A stretch of 5,188 bases of DNA from Thermodesulfobacteriota bacterium (GCA_030837305.1 JAUPKT010000083.1:1-5188); one strand, 5' to 3'; positions 1 through 4,694 are shown, counted from the stretch's first letter. The notes: a model not told the origin generated them from the sequence alone. Made by a program: numbers and translations.

Positions 1-19
1 AAATTAAGTACCTTTGCAT
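1..19 (-). CDS. Start of an unidentified gene running off the left edge
   Basis: Only six complete codons are inside the window (ATG at 19-17, reading M-Q-R-Y-L-I), so no product can be named. The case for a real gene start is its context. A Shine-Dalgarno-like AGAGGT lies at 31-26 on the minus strand, 6 nt before the ATG. A perfect consensus promoter lies further upstream and would give a leader of about 27 nt. No stop appears in the visible codons. The gene points the same way as the DUF202 gene behind it but has its own promoter. The alternative is that the promoter drives a small RNA and the ATG is chance. Confidence 0.45.
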
Positions 20-53
20 AACTTTACCTCTCAGCATTGCAATCATTTTGCTA

Positions 54-82
54 ATTATATAGTATGAAACGCAATATGTCAA
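54..82 (-). promoter_or_regulatory. Perfect consensus sigma-70 promoter
   Basis: On the minus strand, TTGACA (82-77) and TATAAT (59-54) are separated by exactly 17 nt, which matches both hexamers and the preferred spacing. Transcription would start near 47 and run left out of the window. The surroundings are AT-rich, unlike the coding regions to the right. It fits the ATG at 19-17, which has its own ribosome binding site. No operator-like symmetric site overlaps it that I can see. Confidence 0.8.
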
Positions 83-145
83 TGTATCTATTTTTATTAG
101 AGAATGTGCGTCGAGCGTGAAACAGAAGAAAAATAATGGCTGGAA

Positions 146-613
146 TCACATGAGACCATGGCCCATTTCGAGGAGTCGAGGCAAAGATAATATAATGGCC
201 ATCAGTATGATTGCCACCACCGACACGACTACAAGAAAGTCCGGCAATACGGAAAACACCGCCTCTCCCTCATTGATGTGACGTCGGACTCTCAAGAAAC
301 GGACTCCCGAGACCACAATTGTAATTGCGGCAAGCACGAAGCACAGAAAGCTCAACTTTATCATTCCAGAGTGATGCGGTACCTCACCGGCTTGGCCCTC
401 AAGGCGCAAAAGGTGCTCAATAAAAATGTCAAACCGCTCTATCACGAAGCCAAAAGCCAATAGGGAAATACTTGTCCTCGACCACGCAAGAAACGTTCGT
501 TCGTTGGCCATGTGGCTGCGCTGCCAAGCCAAGAACACGCGATCATCAGACATGATATCAGGAGGGCGGGGGGAAGGTTCTTTGTCGCCTATAATGCTAC
601 TCCTTGCAATCAC
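146..613 (-). CDS. DUF202 (YidH-like) small inner-membrane protein
   Basis: A 155-residue integral membrane protein of the DUF202/YidH family, whose function is unknown. The family signature is the N-terminal NERTFLAWSRTSISLLAFGF stretch (about 38-57), which leads into the first membrane helix. Two more hydrophobic segments follow at about 87-106 and 122-145. A basic loop (RFLRVRRH, about 105-112) lies between them, consistent with a cytoplasmic side. The start shown is GTG at 613, with AGGAG about 14 nt upstream, which is longer than ideal. ATG codons at residues 21 and 35 are alternatives, but neither has a visible ribosome binding site. With the GTG start the protein carries some 20 polar residues beyond the usual family N-terminus. 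No terminator with a clear stem and T-run follows the stop. The family call is firm; the start is not. Confidence 0.85.
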   Translation of the reverse strand: MIARSSIIGDKEPSPRPPDIMSDDRVFLAWQRSHMANERTFLAWSRTSISLLAFGFVIERFDIFIEHLLRLEGQAGEVPHHSGMIKLSFLCFVLAAITIVVSGVRFLRVRRHINEGEAVFSVLPDFLVVVSVVAIILMAIILSLPRLLEMGHGLM

Positions 614-639
614 CCGAGGAGTCGGGTCTCCTGGGTCAC

Positions 640-668
640 AAATTACATTCGGTCCATTTTCCTAACAA
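640..668 (-). promoter_or_regulatory. Weak candidate promoter for the DUF202 gene
   Basis: On the minus strand TTGTTA (668-663) is followed after 17 nt by TAATTT (645-640). A better -10 hexamer, TGTAAT (647-642), overlaps it but leaves only a 15-nt spacer. An inverted repeat lies just upstream at 681-704. The match is poor and the call rests mainly on position before the GTG at 613. Confidence 0.22.
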
Positions 669-680
669 ATCATTCCGTGG

Positions 681-704
681 AGGTCACGAAGGCTTGGTTG
701 ACCT
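681..704. repeat. Inverted repeat AGGTCA-N12-TGACCT
   Basis: Perfect 6-bp half sites AGGTCA (681-686) and TGACCT (699-704) are separated by 12 bp. It sits just upstream of the candidate -35 of the DUF202 gene, where a dimeric activator could bind. It is short enough to occur by chance. Confidence 0.3.
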
Positions 705-723
705 ACACCTTTCGAGTTCCTCG

Positions 724-738
724 GAGGGCCGGGCCCTC
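724..738. repeat. GC-rich stem-loop in the DUF202/small-gene gap
   Basis: GAGGGC (724-729) pairs with GCCCTC (733-738) around a CGG loop. There is no T-run on either side, so it is not a typical intrinsic terminator. It lies between the end of the small cysteine-rich gene and the DUF202 gene, both read leftward. Confidence 0.35.
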
Positions 739-772
739 AAGTTCTCTTTGAATCATCTCTCTGGGGCATCAA

Positions 773-798
773 CTGCGCCATGGCAAAGCCATGGGCAG
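773..798. repeat. Strong stem-loop downstream of the small Cys-rich gene
   Basis: CTGC-g-CCATGGC (773-784) pairs with GCCATGGGCAG (788-798). This gives an 11-bp stem with one bulged G (777) and an AAA loop. It lies about 80 nt past the stop of the minus-strand gene at 879-1136. It could mark or protect the 3' end of that transcript. No T-run follows on either strand, so a standard Rho-independent terminator is not supported. Confidence 0.5.
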
Positions 799-803
799 CC
801 TAA

Positions 804-817
804 AATCATCCCCTTGG
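804..817 (-). repeat. 3' copy of a 14-nt inverted repeat flanking the small gene
   Basis: The minus strand reads CCAAGGGGATGATT here. The same 14 bases occur on the plus strand at 1169-1182, so the two copies are exact inverted repeats around the gene at 879-1136. In the message of that gene this copy lies in the 3' untranslated part. Confidence 0.75.
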
Positions 818-878
818 ATGTATCCCCGGCAAGACGGCACGCAAACCCCCTGAGAGATCAGTGCAAACACAGGGAGTG

Positions 879-1136
879 TTACTTCTTCTCTTTCTTTTCC
901 TTCGTTTCTTTCTTTTCTTTCTTCTCTGATTTTGCCTTGGGCGCTCCACTCTTCACTGCCTTTGGAGCTGTTGGACAGCAATAAACAGGCCCACAAACGG
1001 GGAAGCAGCATCCAGCACCCGCAATCATGGGTGTCATTGGAGCACAAAACATTCGCGCTGAGGCGTTGCTCCCAAACATGGCAAAAACGATCCCAAGCGA
1101 TACCACTAAAGCAGCGATCAACAAAACTTTCTTCAT
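879..1136 (-). CDS. Small exported cysteine-rich protein with Lys/Glu tail
   Basis: An 85-residue protein I do not recognise. Residues 1-27 form a classic Sec signal peptide: M-K-K, then a hydrophobic core (about 4-20), then N-A-S-A with likely cleavage after Ala27. The mature part has six cysteines (31, 43, 44, 48, 53, 54), including two CC pairs, set in a Gly/Pro/Ala-rich stretch. That pattern would allow disulfides or metal binding, which is inference. Residues 59-85 form a strongly charged tail ending in five E-K-K-like triplets (71-85). There is no lipobox before Cys31. The ATG is well supported: GGAGGG lies at 1149-1144, 7 nt upstream. The gene stands alone between the DUF202 gene and divergent hldD. 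The tail is encoded by an almost pure purine tract. The protein is probably periplasmic or cell-surface associated. Confidence 0.75.
   Translation of the reverse strand: MKKVLLIAALVVSLGIVFAMFGSNASARMFCAPMTPMIAGAGCCFPVCGPVYCCPTAPKAVKSGAPKAKSEKKEKKETKEKKEKK
882..927. repeat. Polypyrimidine/polypurine tract with mirror repeat
   Basis: From 882 to 927 the plus strand is all pyrimidine except one G at 904. It encodes the five E-K-K-like triplets at the tail of the small exported protein on the other strand. Bases 906-923 form an exact 18-nt mirror repeat, the kind of tract that can adopt triplex (H-DNA) structure. The triplet pattern also makes it prone to length change in steps of three codons. 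Confidence 0.6.
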
Positions 1137-1143
1137 TCAGATT

Positions 1144-1149
1144 CCCTCC
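1144..1149 (-). promoter_or_regulatory. Ribosome binding site of the small Cys-rich gene
   Basis: GGAGGG on the minus strand lies 7 nt before the ATG at 1136. It is the strongest evidence that this small reading frame is translated. It also decides against the overlapping longer minus-strand frame that starts at 1191. Confidence 0.85.
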
Positions 1150-1166
1150 ATATACTCGTGTCTCTT

Positions 1167-1186
1167 TGCCAAGGGGATGATTGGCA
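1167..1186 (-). promoter_or_regulatory. Leader hairpin of the small Cys-rich gene
   Basis: On the minus strand TGCCAA (1186-1181) pairs with TTGGCA (1172-1167) around an 8-nt loop TCATCCCC. It ends about 18 nt before the ribosome binding site. The loop and inner stem are part of the 14-nt element complementary to 804-817, so hairpin formation and long-range pairing would be mutually exclusive. As DNA it could equally be an operator. Confidence 0.45.
1169..1182 (+). repeat. 5' copy of a 14-nt inverted repeat flanking the small gene
   Basis: The plus strand reads CCAAGGGGATGATT, exactly the reverse complement of 804-817. In the small gene's transcript this copy lies in the 5' untranslated leader, 33 nt before the ATG. 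Confidence 0.75.
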
Positions 1187-1361
1187 TACAAATCCCTACC
1201 ATAACGAAGCGACGGTTGTCTAGAGTATCAGTAAAAATTGATAAATGGGTCTTGGGTTGATCTCCCTCGACGCAGAGAGACATTCTTCAATGGTTTCCAT
1301 CAAGTTTATCATGCAGTCGGACTTATTTCCCCTTCGACGAGTTCAATTCACCGGACGACAA

Positions 1362-1390
1362 TTGGCAAGCAGGAGAAATCGATATATTAT
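1362..1390 (+). promoter_or_regulatory. Likely sigma-70 promoter of hldD
   Basis: TTGGCA (1362-1367) and TATTAT (1385-1390) are separated by 17 nt. Each hexamer differs from consensus at one base. Transcription would begin near 1397, giving a leader of about 60 nt before the GTG at 1457. An overlapping TATATT (1383-1388) with a 15-nt spacer is a poorer alternative. Confidence 0.55.
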
Positions 1391-1444
1391 GCCGTGCGGA
1401 TCGTCAACGGGAGTATGAGACGATCCCTGCTGAAGACATGCCGT

Positions 1445-1450
1445 GGAGGT
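1445..1450 (+). promoter_or_regulatory. Ribosome binding site that fixes the hldD start
   Basis: GGAGGT lies 6 nt before GTG 1457. It selects that GTG over the upstream in-frame ATGs at 1238 and 1415. The GGAG before the ATG at 1415 is only one base away, too close to work. Confidence 0.85.
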
Positions 1451-1456
1451 TCAAAC

Positions 1457-2443
1457 GTGATAATTGTCACCGGAGGTGCCGGATTCATTGGTAGTAATCT
1501 CGTTCGCGCATTAAATGATAGAGGCGAGGACCGCATACTCATAGTGGATCGCCTGGGTCAATCTGAAAAATGGAAAAATCTCCTAGGCTTGAAATACATG
1601 GATTATGAGCACAAAGACCATTTTTTGAACAAGCTCGATCAAGGCATTTTTGACCATGGCGTTTGGGCCGTTTTTCACATGGGGGCGTGCAGTTCCACCA
1701 CTGAAACAGATGCGGATTATCTCATGCAGAATAATTTCAGATATTCAATCCGGCTCGCCACACGTTTTGCAGCGAGAAAGGGCATACGATTTATTTACGC
1801 ATCCAGCGCAGCAACCTACGGAGATGGATCGTCCGGATACTCAGATCAAGAAACAACGTTGGATTCCCTTTGCCCACTCAACATTTACGGCTATTCCAAG
1901 CACCTTTTTGACACGTGGTCATTGAAGTCAGGGTTTCTCAAGCACGCGGTGGGTCTAAAATTCTTCAATGTTTTCGGTCCCAACGAGTATCACAAGGCCG
2001 ACATGAGAAGCGTTGCAATAAGGGCTTATTTGCAGGCCCGTGAGTCGGGCCAAGTCAGGCTCTTCAAATCATACCGACCGGAATATAACCACGGTGACCA
2101 GTGCCGAGACTTCATTTACGTCAAGGACGCCGTGAGAATAGCGCTCCATTTTCTGGACCGTCCCGATCTCAACGGAATCTACAATGCCGGAACGGGAACC
2201 CCTCGGACGTTCAATGCTTTGGCAGCCGCTGTCTGCGCTGCTTTGGGGATACCCTCATCCATCAAGTATATCGATATGCCTGACGGCCTTGAAGCACGTT
2301 ACCAGTACCATACCTGCGCCCAAATGGATAAGCTGCGGGCTGCCGGCTTCAATGGAGAGTTTCTCTCTCTGGAGGAATCAATAAACGACTACGTGGTGAA
2401 TTATCTCAACCTCTCATACCGATACATGCTGCAGGATGCATGA
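1457..2443 (+). CDS. hldD: ADP-L-glycero-D-manno-heptose 6-epimerase
   Basis: Catalyses the last step of heptose activation, inverting C6 of ADP-D-glycero-D-manno-heptose (EC 5.1.3.20), in the cytoplasm. The product is the heptose donor for the LPS inner core. From the GTG start the protein has 328 residues (E. coli HldD, also called RfaD, has 310). It is an extended short-chain dehydrogenase/reductase with the nucleotide-binding TGGAGFIG at 5-12 at the very N-terminus, as in E. coli. GACSSTTE lies at 76-83 and ASSAATYG at 115-122. The catalytic YGYSK lies at 144-148, and HK at 179-180 is the counterpart of E. coli Lys178. CRDFIYVKDA (216-225) is the usual family block. The N-terminal match plus GGAGGT six bases upstream settles the start. 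No other LPS gene is adjacent, so it appears monocistronic, with its own promoter at 1362-1390. A simple hairpin follows the stop. Confidence 0.96.
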   Translation: MIIVTGGAGFIGSNLVRALNDRGEDRILIVDRLGQSEKWKNLLGLKYMDYEHKDHFLNKLDQGIFDHGVWAVFHMGACSSTTETDADYLMQNNFRYSIRLATRFAARKGIRFIYASSAATYGDGSSGYSDQETTLDSLCPLNIYGYSKHLFDTWSLKSGFLKHAVGLKFFNVFGPNEYHKADMRSVAIRAYLQARESGQVRLFKSYRPEYNHGDQCRDFIYVKDAVRIALHFLDRPDLNGIYNAGTGTPRTFNALAAAVCAALGIPSSIKYIDMPDGLEARYQYHTCAQMDKLRAAGFNGEFLSLEESINDYVVNYLNLSYRYMLQDA

Positions 2444-2451
2444 AGATCGAC

Positions 2452-2468
2452 CATTGTGTCTCACAATG
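2452..2468. repeat. Stem-loop just after the hldD stop
   Basis: CATTGTG (2452-2458) pairs perfectly with CACAATG (2462-2468) around TCT, beginning 8 nt after the hldD TGA. No T-run follows on the plus strand, so it is at best a non-canonical 3' end for hldD. Confidence 0.5.
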
Positions 2469-2523
2469 ACCTGAAAAGAAGCGACTTGTTATGGCCGCCA
2501 AGGTCAACCAAGCTCTGCGGGTT

Positions 2524-2539
2524 CTTGAGAATACTCAAG
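2524..2539. repeat. Stem-loop in the hldD/ktrA convergent gap
   Basis: CTTGAG (2524-2529) pairs with CTCAAG (2534-2539) around AATA. It is the second hairpin met by transcription leaving ktrA. There is no T-run beside it. Confidence 0.45.
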
Positions 2540-2556
2540 GGCGTCGAGAGACGCTC
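2539..2556. repeat. Stem-loop directly after the ktrA stop
   Basis: GCGTC (2541-2545) pairs with GACGC (2550-2554), extended by a G-T and a G-C pair to 2539 and 2556. In plus-strand RNA the loop is GAGA, a GNRA tetraloop. In the leftward ktrA transcript it begins about 4 nt after the stop. It is a likely 3' end structure for ktrBA, but lacks the T-run of an intrinsic terminator. Confidence 0.45.
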
Positions 2557-2560
2557 CCAG

Positions 2561-3229
2561 CTATACTTTCATCCCTTTAAGACCGTTCAAGACTTCATGA
2601 TGGCCTATCACGACGAGAACATCACTGGGTTTTACGATAAAATCAGGCCCGGGCAGGAATACAAACTTCGGTGGGACCAGCTCTTTAACCCCTATGACGA
2701 AAGCTCCAAAGCGTTCCCGTAGATTGAGTTCCTGCAAAGTGTGCCCGTAGAAGTCATCCGGAGGGGCTACATCGATGACTTCAAACCCTTCTGCCAGTGG
2801 AATGAAATCAAGGAGGTTTGGATTGATGATCTGTGAAGCAATCCGCTGTGCGGTTTCTCTCTCAGGAAAGATCGTCTCTGTGCCTCCCACCGATCTCAAT
2901 ATCGAAGCGTGATCCTCGCTGATTGCCTTTGCCCGTATCACTGGAACACCAATCTTTTTGAGATGCAATGTACACAAGATGCTCGCCTCCATGCTCTCCC
3001 CAAGACTTACCACCGCTTCATCATAGTCATGGGAGACCAGGGAGGATAACGTAGCGTAGTCTTTGGCATCCACAATCAGTGCCTGCTGGACCTCATCGGC
3101 GAGGGCATTCACTCTGTCTTCATCCATGTCGAGCGCCAACACCTCGCAGTGTTTGGCCAATTGCCGGGCCATTTCACTGCCGAATTGCCCCAACCCGATC
3201 ACGCAAATTCTCTTCTTGCCTTTCTTCAT
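2561..3229 (-). CDS. ktrA: KtrA/TrkA-type RCK regulator of K+ uptake
   Basis: Cytoplasmic gating subunit of a Ktr-type potassium transporter. It forms a ring under the membrane subunit and opens or closes it according to bound nucleotide. The 222 residues match single-RCK KtrA proteins, about half the length of E. coli TrkA. The Rossmann (RCK_N) half runs to about 135, with GLGQFG at 12-17 and the acidic pair D34/D36 after the second strand, where the nucleotide ribose is expected to bind. Glu123 in FPERE sits where Bacillus KtrA has a conserved acidic residue. An RCK_C domain follows (about 140-222). The start is the ATG at 3229, inside an ATGA overlap with the ktrB stop, which implies coupled translation. 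A longer frame back to 3607 is only the antiphase reading of ktrB. A trkA label would also be reasonable. Confidence 0.93.
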   Translation of the reverse strand: MKKGKKRICVIGLGQFGSEMARQLAKHCEVLALDMDEDRVNALADEVQQALIVDAKDYATLSSLVSHDYDEAVVSLGESMEASILCTLHLKKIGVPVIRAKAISEDHASILRSVGGTETIFPERETAQRIASQIINPNLLDFIPLAEGFEVIDVAPPDDFYGHTLQELNLRERFGAFVIGVKELVPPKFVFLPGPDFIVKPSDVLVVIGHHEVLNGLKGMKV

Positions 3230-4608
3230 CCTATCATCACCGTTCCCCTGGGATACCGAATCTTGACACCGCCGGATGGAATGATCCACAAGGCTATCGT
3301 AAGAGGCCCGAGTCTGCCCACAAACATCGTGGCAATCAACCACAGCTTGCTTGCCCAGGACATTTGGGGAGTAATCCCAGTGGACAGCCCCACGGTACCA
3401 AACGCTGATATTTGCTCGAAAATGAGACTCAACGTATCGACCTTTAGCCCGGTCTCGAATGAGAACAGAAAAAATATGCCTGTCAGATTCCATAAGAGGG
3501 CCAAAGCAACCAAGAAATCGGTACGGCTGATGAGATCCTGTGGAATCATTCTGTCCCTGAGATTGACCTCCCGTTGCCCCCGAAGGCCCGAAAGGAAACG
3601 AGCCCAAAGAATTGCAGCGGATGTTATTTTGATGCCGCCTGCACAGGATCCTGGAGCCCCTCCCACGAACATAAGCATGATGAGTATGAGAAGGGACGGC
3701 GATGGAAGTCGCCCAATGTCAACGGAATTGAATCCTGCGGTCCGAGCCGTTACCGACTGAAACAGCGCGTTCACAATCAACTCCCACGTTGATAGTTCCG
3801 GCTCGCCGATACCAAAGAGTATAAGAAAACCAGCTCCCCCAAAAATGAGGAAAAGAGTAATTACCACGACTATTCGAGCATGAAAGGAAAATGCTTGAAT
3901 CGAGAATGTCTCTCCGCTACGAACCGCGAACCGCCCGAGAAACTCGTAAATTTCGTGAACTACCGTATACCCTAATCCCCCTAGCACAATCAGCGTCATG
4001 ATGACAATGAGGATAAATTCGTTTTCTCTCAAGCCCACGAGGTTGTCCGAACGAAGAGAGAAGCCCGCGTTGCAAAAGGCCGATATCGAATGAAAAATAG
4101 CTGAAAATGCGGCATCAGATACTCCCATTTCTCGCGAAAGGAGAACAAAGAGCAAAACAGCCCCAACCCCCTCTATGAAGCCGGTCAACAGCAAGATAGT
4201 TCTGAAGGTATGACCGAATTCCGCCCCCACGTGTCTCTGAAACAACGTGTCATGAAGGACGGCTTCCGACCTCAGAGACATCCGCATTCCAAAGAGCTGA
4301 AAGGCCAAGCCGGCGAAGGTCATGACCCCAAGTCCACCCGTCTGAATCAGGAGCACGATTACTACTTGGCCGACCCTACTAAAATCCTTCCCGGTGTCCA
4401 CGACCGTCAGCCCTGTCACGCACACGGCAGAGGTAGATGTAAACAATGCATCAAGGAAAGAAATATCGATGCCCTGCCGACTCATGGGCAACCAAAGAAT
4501 AACGGCTCCCAAGAGAATAACACCGGCAAAGCCTAAAATTAAAGCCGCTTGCGGCGAGGCCAACACGCTGCGCAGAAAATGGCTCGAGAATTTCTTCAAC
4601 GCTTTCAA
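3226..4608 (-). CDS. ktrB: KtrB/TrkH-family potassium uptake membrane subunit
   Basis: Inner-membrane K+ translocating subunit, 460 residues, within the usual KtrB range. It is built from four membrane-pore-membrane repeats. The selectivity-filter strands are all visible: VTGL (64-67), NAGF (180-183), TAGF (290-293) and TVGL (405-408), each with its central glycine. After the third pore comes the gating loop, with the family motif around GGAPGSCAGGIK (316-327). The fourth repeat has the conserved arginine in GRLGP (431-435). The start is TTG at 4608, with GGGAG 5 nt upstream; an upstream in-frame stop leaves no longer option with a known start. A weak initiation codon would limit expression. 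It overlaps ktrA by ATGA, forming a two-gene operon with the channel first. TrkH, TrkG and KtrB cannot be fully separated by eye, but the short single-RCK partner favours KtrB. Confidence 0.94.
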   Translation of the reverse strand: MKALKKFSSHFLRSVLASPQAALILGFAGVILLGAVILWLPMSRQGIDISFLDALFTSTSAVCVTGLTVVDTGKDFSRVGQVVIVLLIQTGGLGVMTFAGLAFQLFGMRMSLRSEAVLHDTLFQRHVGAEFGHTFRTILLLTGFIEGVGAVLLFVLLSREMGVSDAAFSAIFHSISAFCNAGFSLRSDNLVGLRENEFILIVIMTLIVLGGLGYTVVHEIYEFLGRFAVRSGETFSIQAFSFHARIVVVITLFLIFGGAGFLILFGIGEPELSTWELIVNALFQSVTARTAGFNSVDIGRLPSPSLLILIMLMFVGGAPGSCAGGIKITSAAILWARFLSGLRGQREVNLRDRMIPQDLISRTDFLVALALLWNLTGIFFLFSFETGLKVDTLSLIFEQISAFGTVGLSTGITPQMSWASKLWLIATMFVGRLGPLTIALWIIPSGGVKIRYPRGTVMIG

Positions 4609-4613
4609 GCTTT

Positions 4614-4618
4614 CTCCC
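4614..4618 (-). promoter_or_regulatory. Ribosome binding site of ktrB (TTG start)
   Basis: GGGAG on the minus strand lies 5 nt before the TTG at 4608 and supports this unusual initiation codon. It abuts the stem-loop at 4621-4641. Confidence 0.7.
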
Positions 4619-4620
4619 GA

Positions 4621-4641
4621 CCCTGAGACTGAGGTTCAGGG
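4621..4641 (-). promoter_or_regulatory. Leader stem-loop beside the ktrB ribosome binding site
   Basis: On the minus strand CCCTGA (4641-4636) pairs with TCAGGG (4626-4621) around a 9-nt loop, ending 2 nt before GGGAG. Folding here could change access to the start region. It is an observed symmetric pair; control is inference. Confidence 0.35.
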
Positions 4642-4664
4642 GCATCCTTAAACTATCAAATCTG

Positions 4665-4694
4665 TATATAACACTAAGGGAGATGAGCGTCCAA
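4665..4694 (-). promoter_or_regulatory. Candidate promoter for ktrBA
   Basis: On the minus strand TTGGAC (4694-4689) is followed after 18 nt by TATATA (4670-4665). The start would be near 4658, giving a leader of about 50 nt that includes the stem-loop at 4621-4641. The -35 match is weak, so this is a positional candidate only. Confidence 0.35.

Larger units (their letters stand above)
1150..1456. other. Non-coding divergent region between small gene and hldD
   Basis: About 300 bases without a convincing gene. The left part is the leader of the small cysteine-rich gene, with a hairpin at 1167-1186. The right part holds a likely hldD promoter at 1362-1390. The hldD frame stays open back to an ATG at 1238, but that extension has no family similarity and no good ribosome binding site. 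I see no clear promoter for the leftward gene; a TAGACA hexamer near 1216 has no good -10 partner. Confidence 0.6.

Noticed and set aside
37..65. Rightward promoter TTGCAA-N17-TAGTAT
   Set aside because: It overlaps the perfect leftward promoter in AT-rich DNA, and the only gene to its right is read in the opposite direction, so it would have no coding target.
604..984. 126-residue plus-strand frame with a run of Phe/Ser
   Set aside because: Its composition is just the complement of the purine tract that encodes the E-K-K tail. No ribosome binding site or homology signal is visible.
769..1191. 140-residue minus-strand frame over the small exported protein
   Set aside because: It overlaps the 879-1136 gene in another frame. 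That gene has a perfect ribosome binding site, signal peptide and sensible composition; this one has none of these.
1238..1456. N-terminal extension of hldD by 73 residues
   Set aside because: The HldD fold starts at residue 1 from GTG 1457, which has GGAGGT at ideal spacing. The extension has no family similarity and covers a likely promoter.
2456..2722. 88-residue plus-strand frame after hldD
   Set aside because: Most of it is antisense to the end of ktrA, it starts inside a hairpin, and it has no visible ribosome binding site or recognisable domain.
3230..3607. 126-residue N-terminal extension of ktrA
   Set aside because: It is the antiphase reading of the ktrB 3' end. The KtrA Rossmann motif lies right after the ATG at 3229.
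3149..3760. 203-residue plus-strand frame
   Set aside because: It is wholly antisense to ktrB/ktrA, which carry complete family motifs on the other strand.
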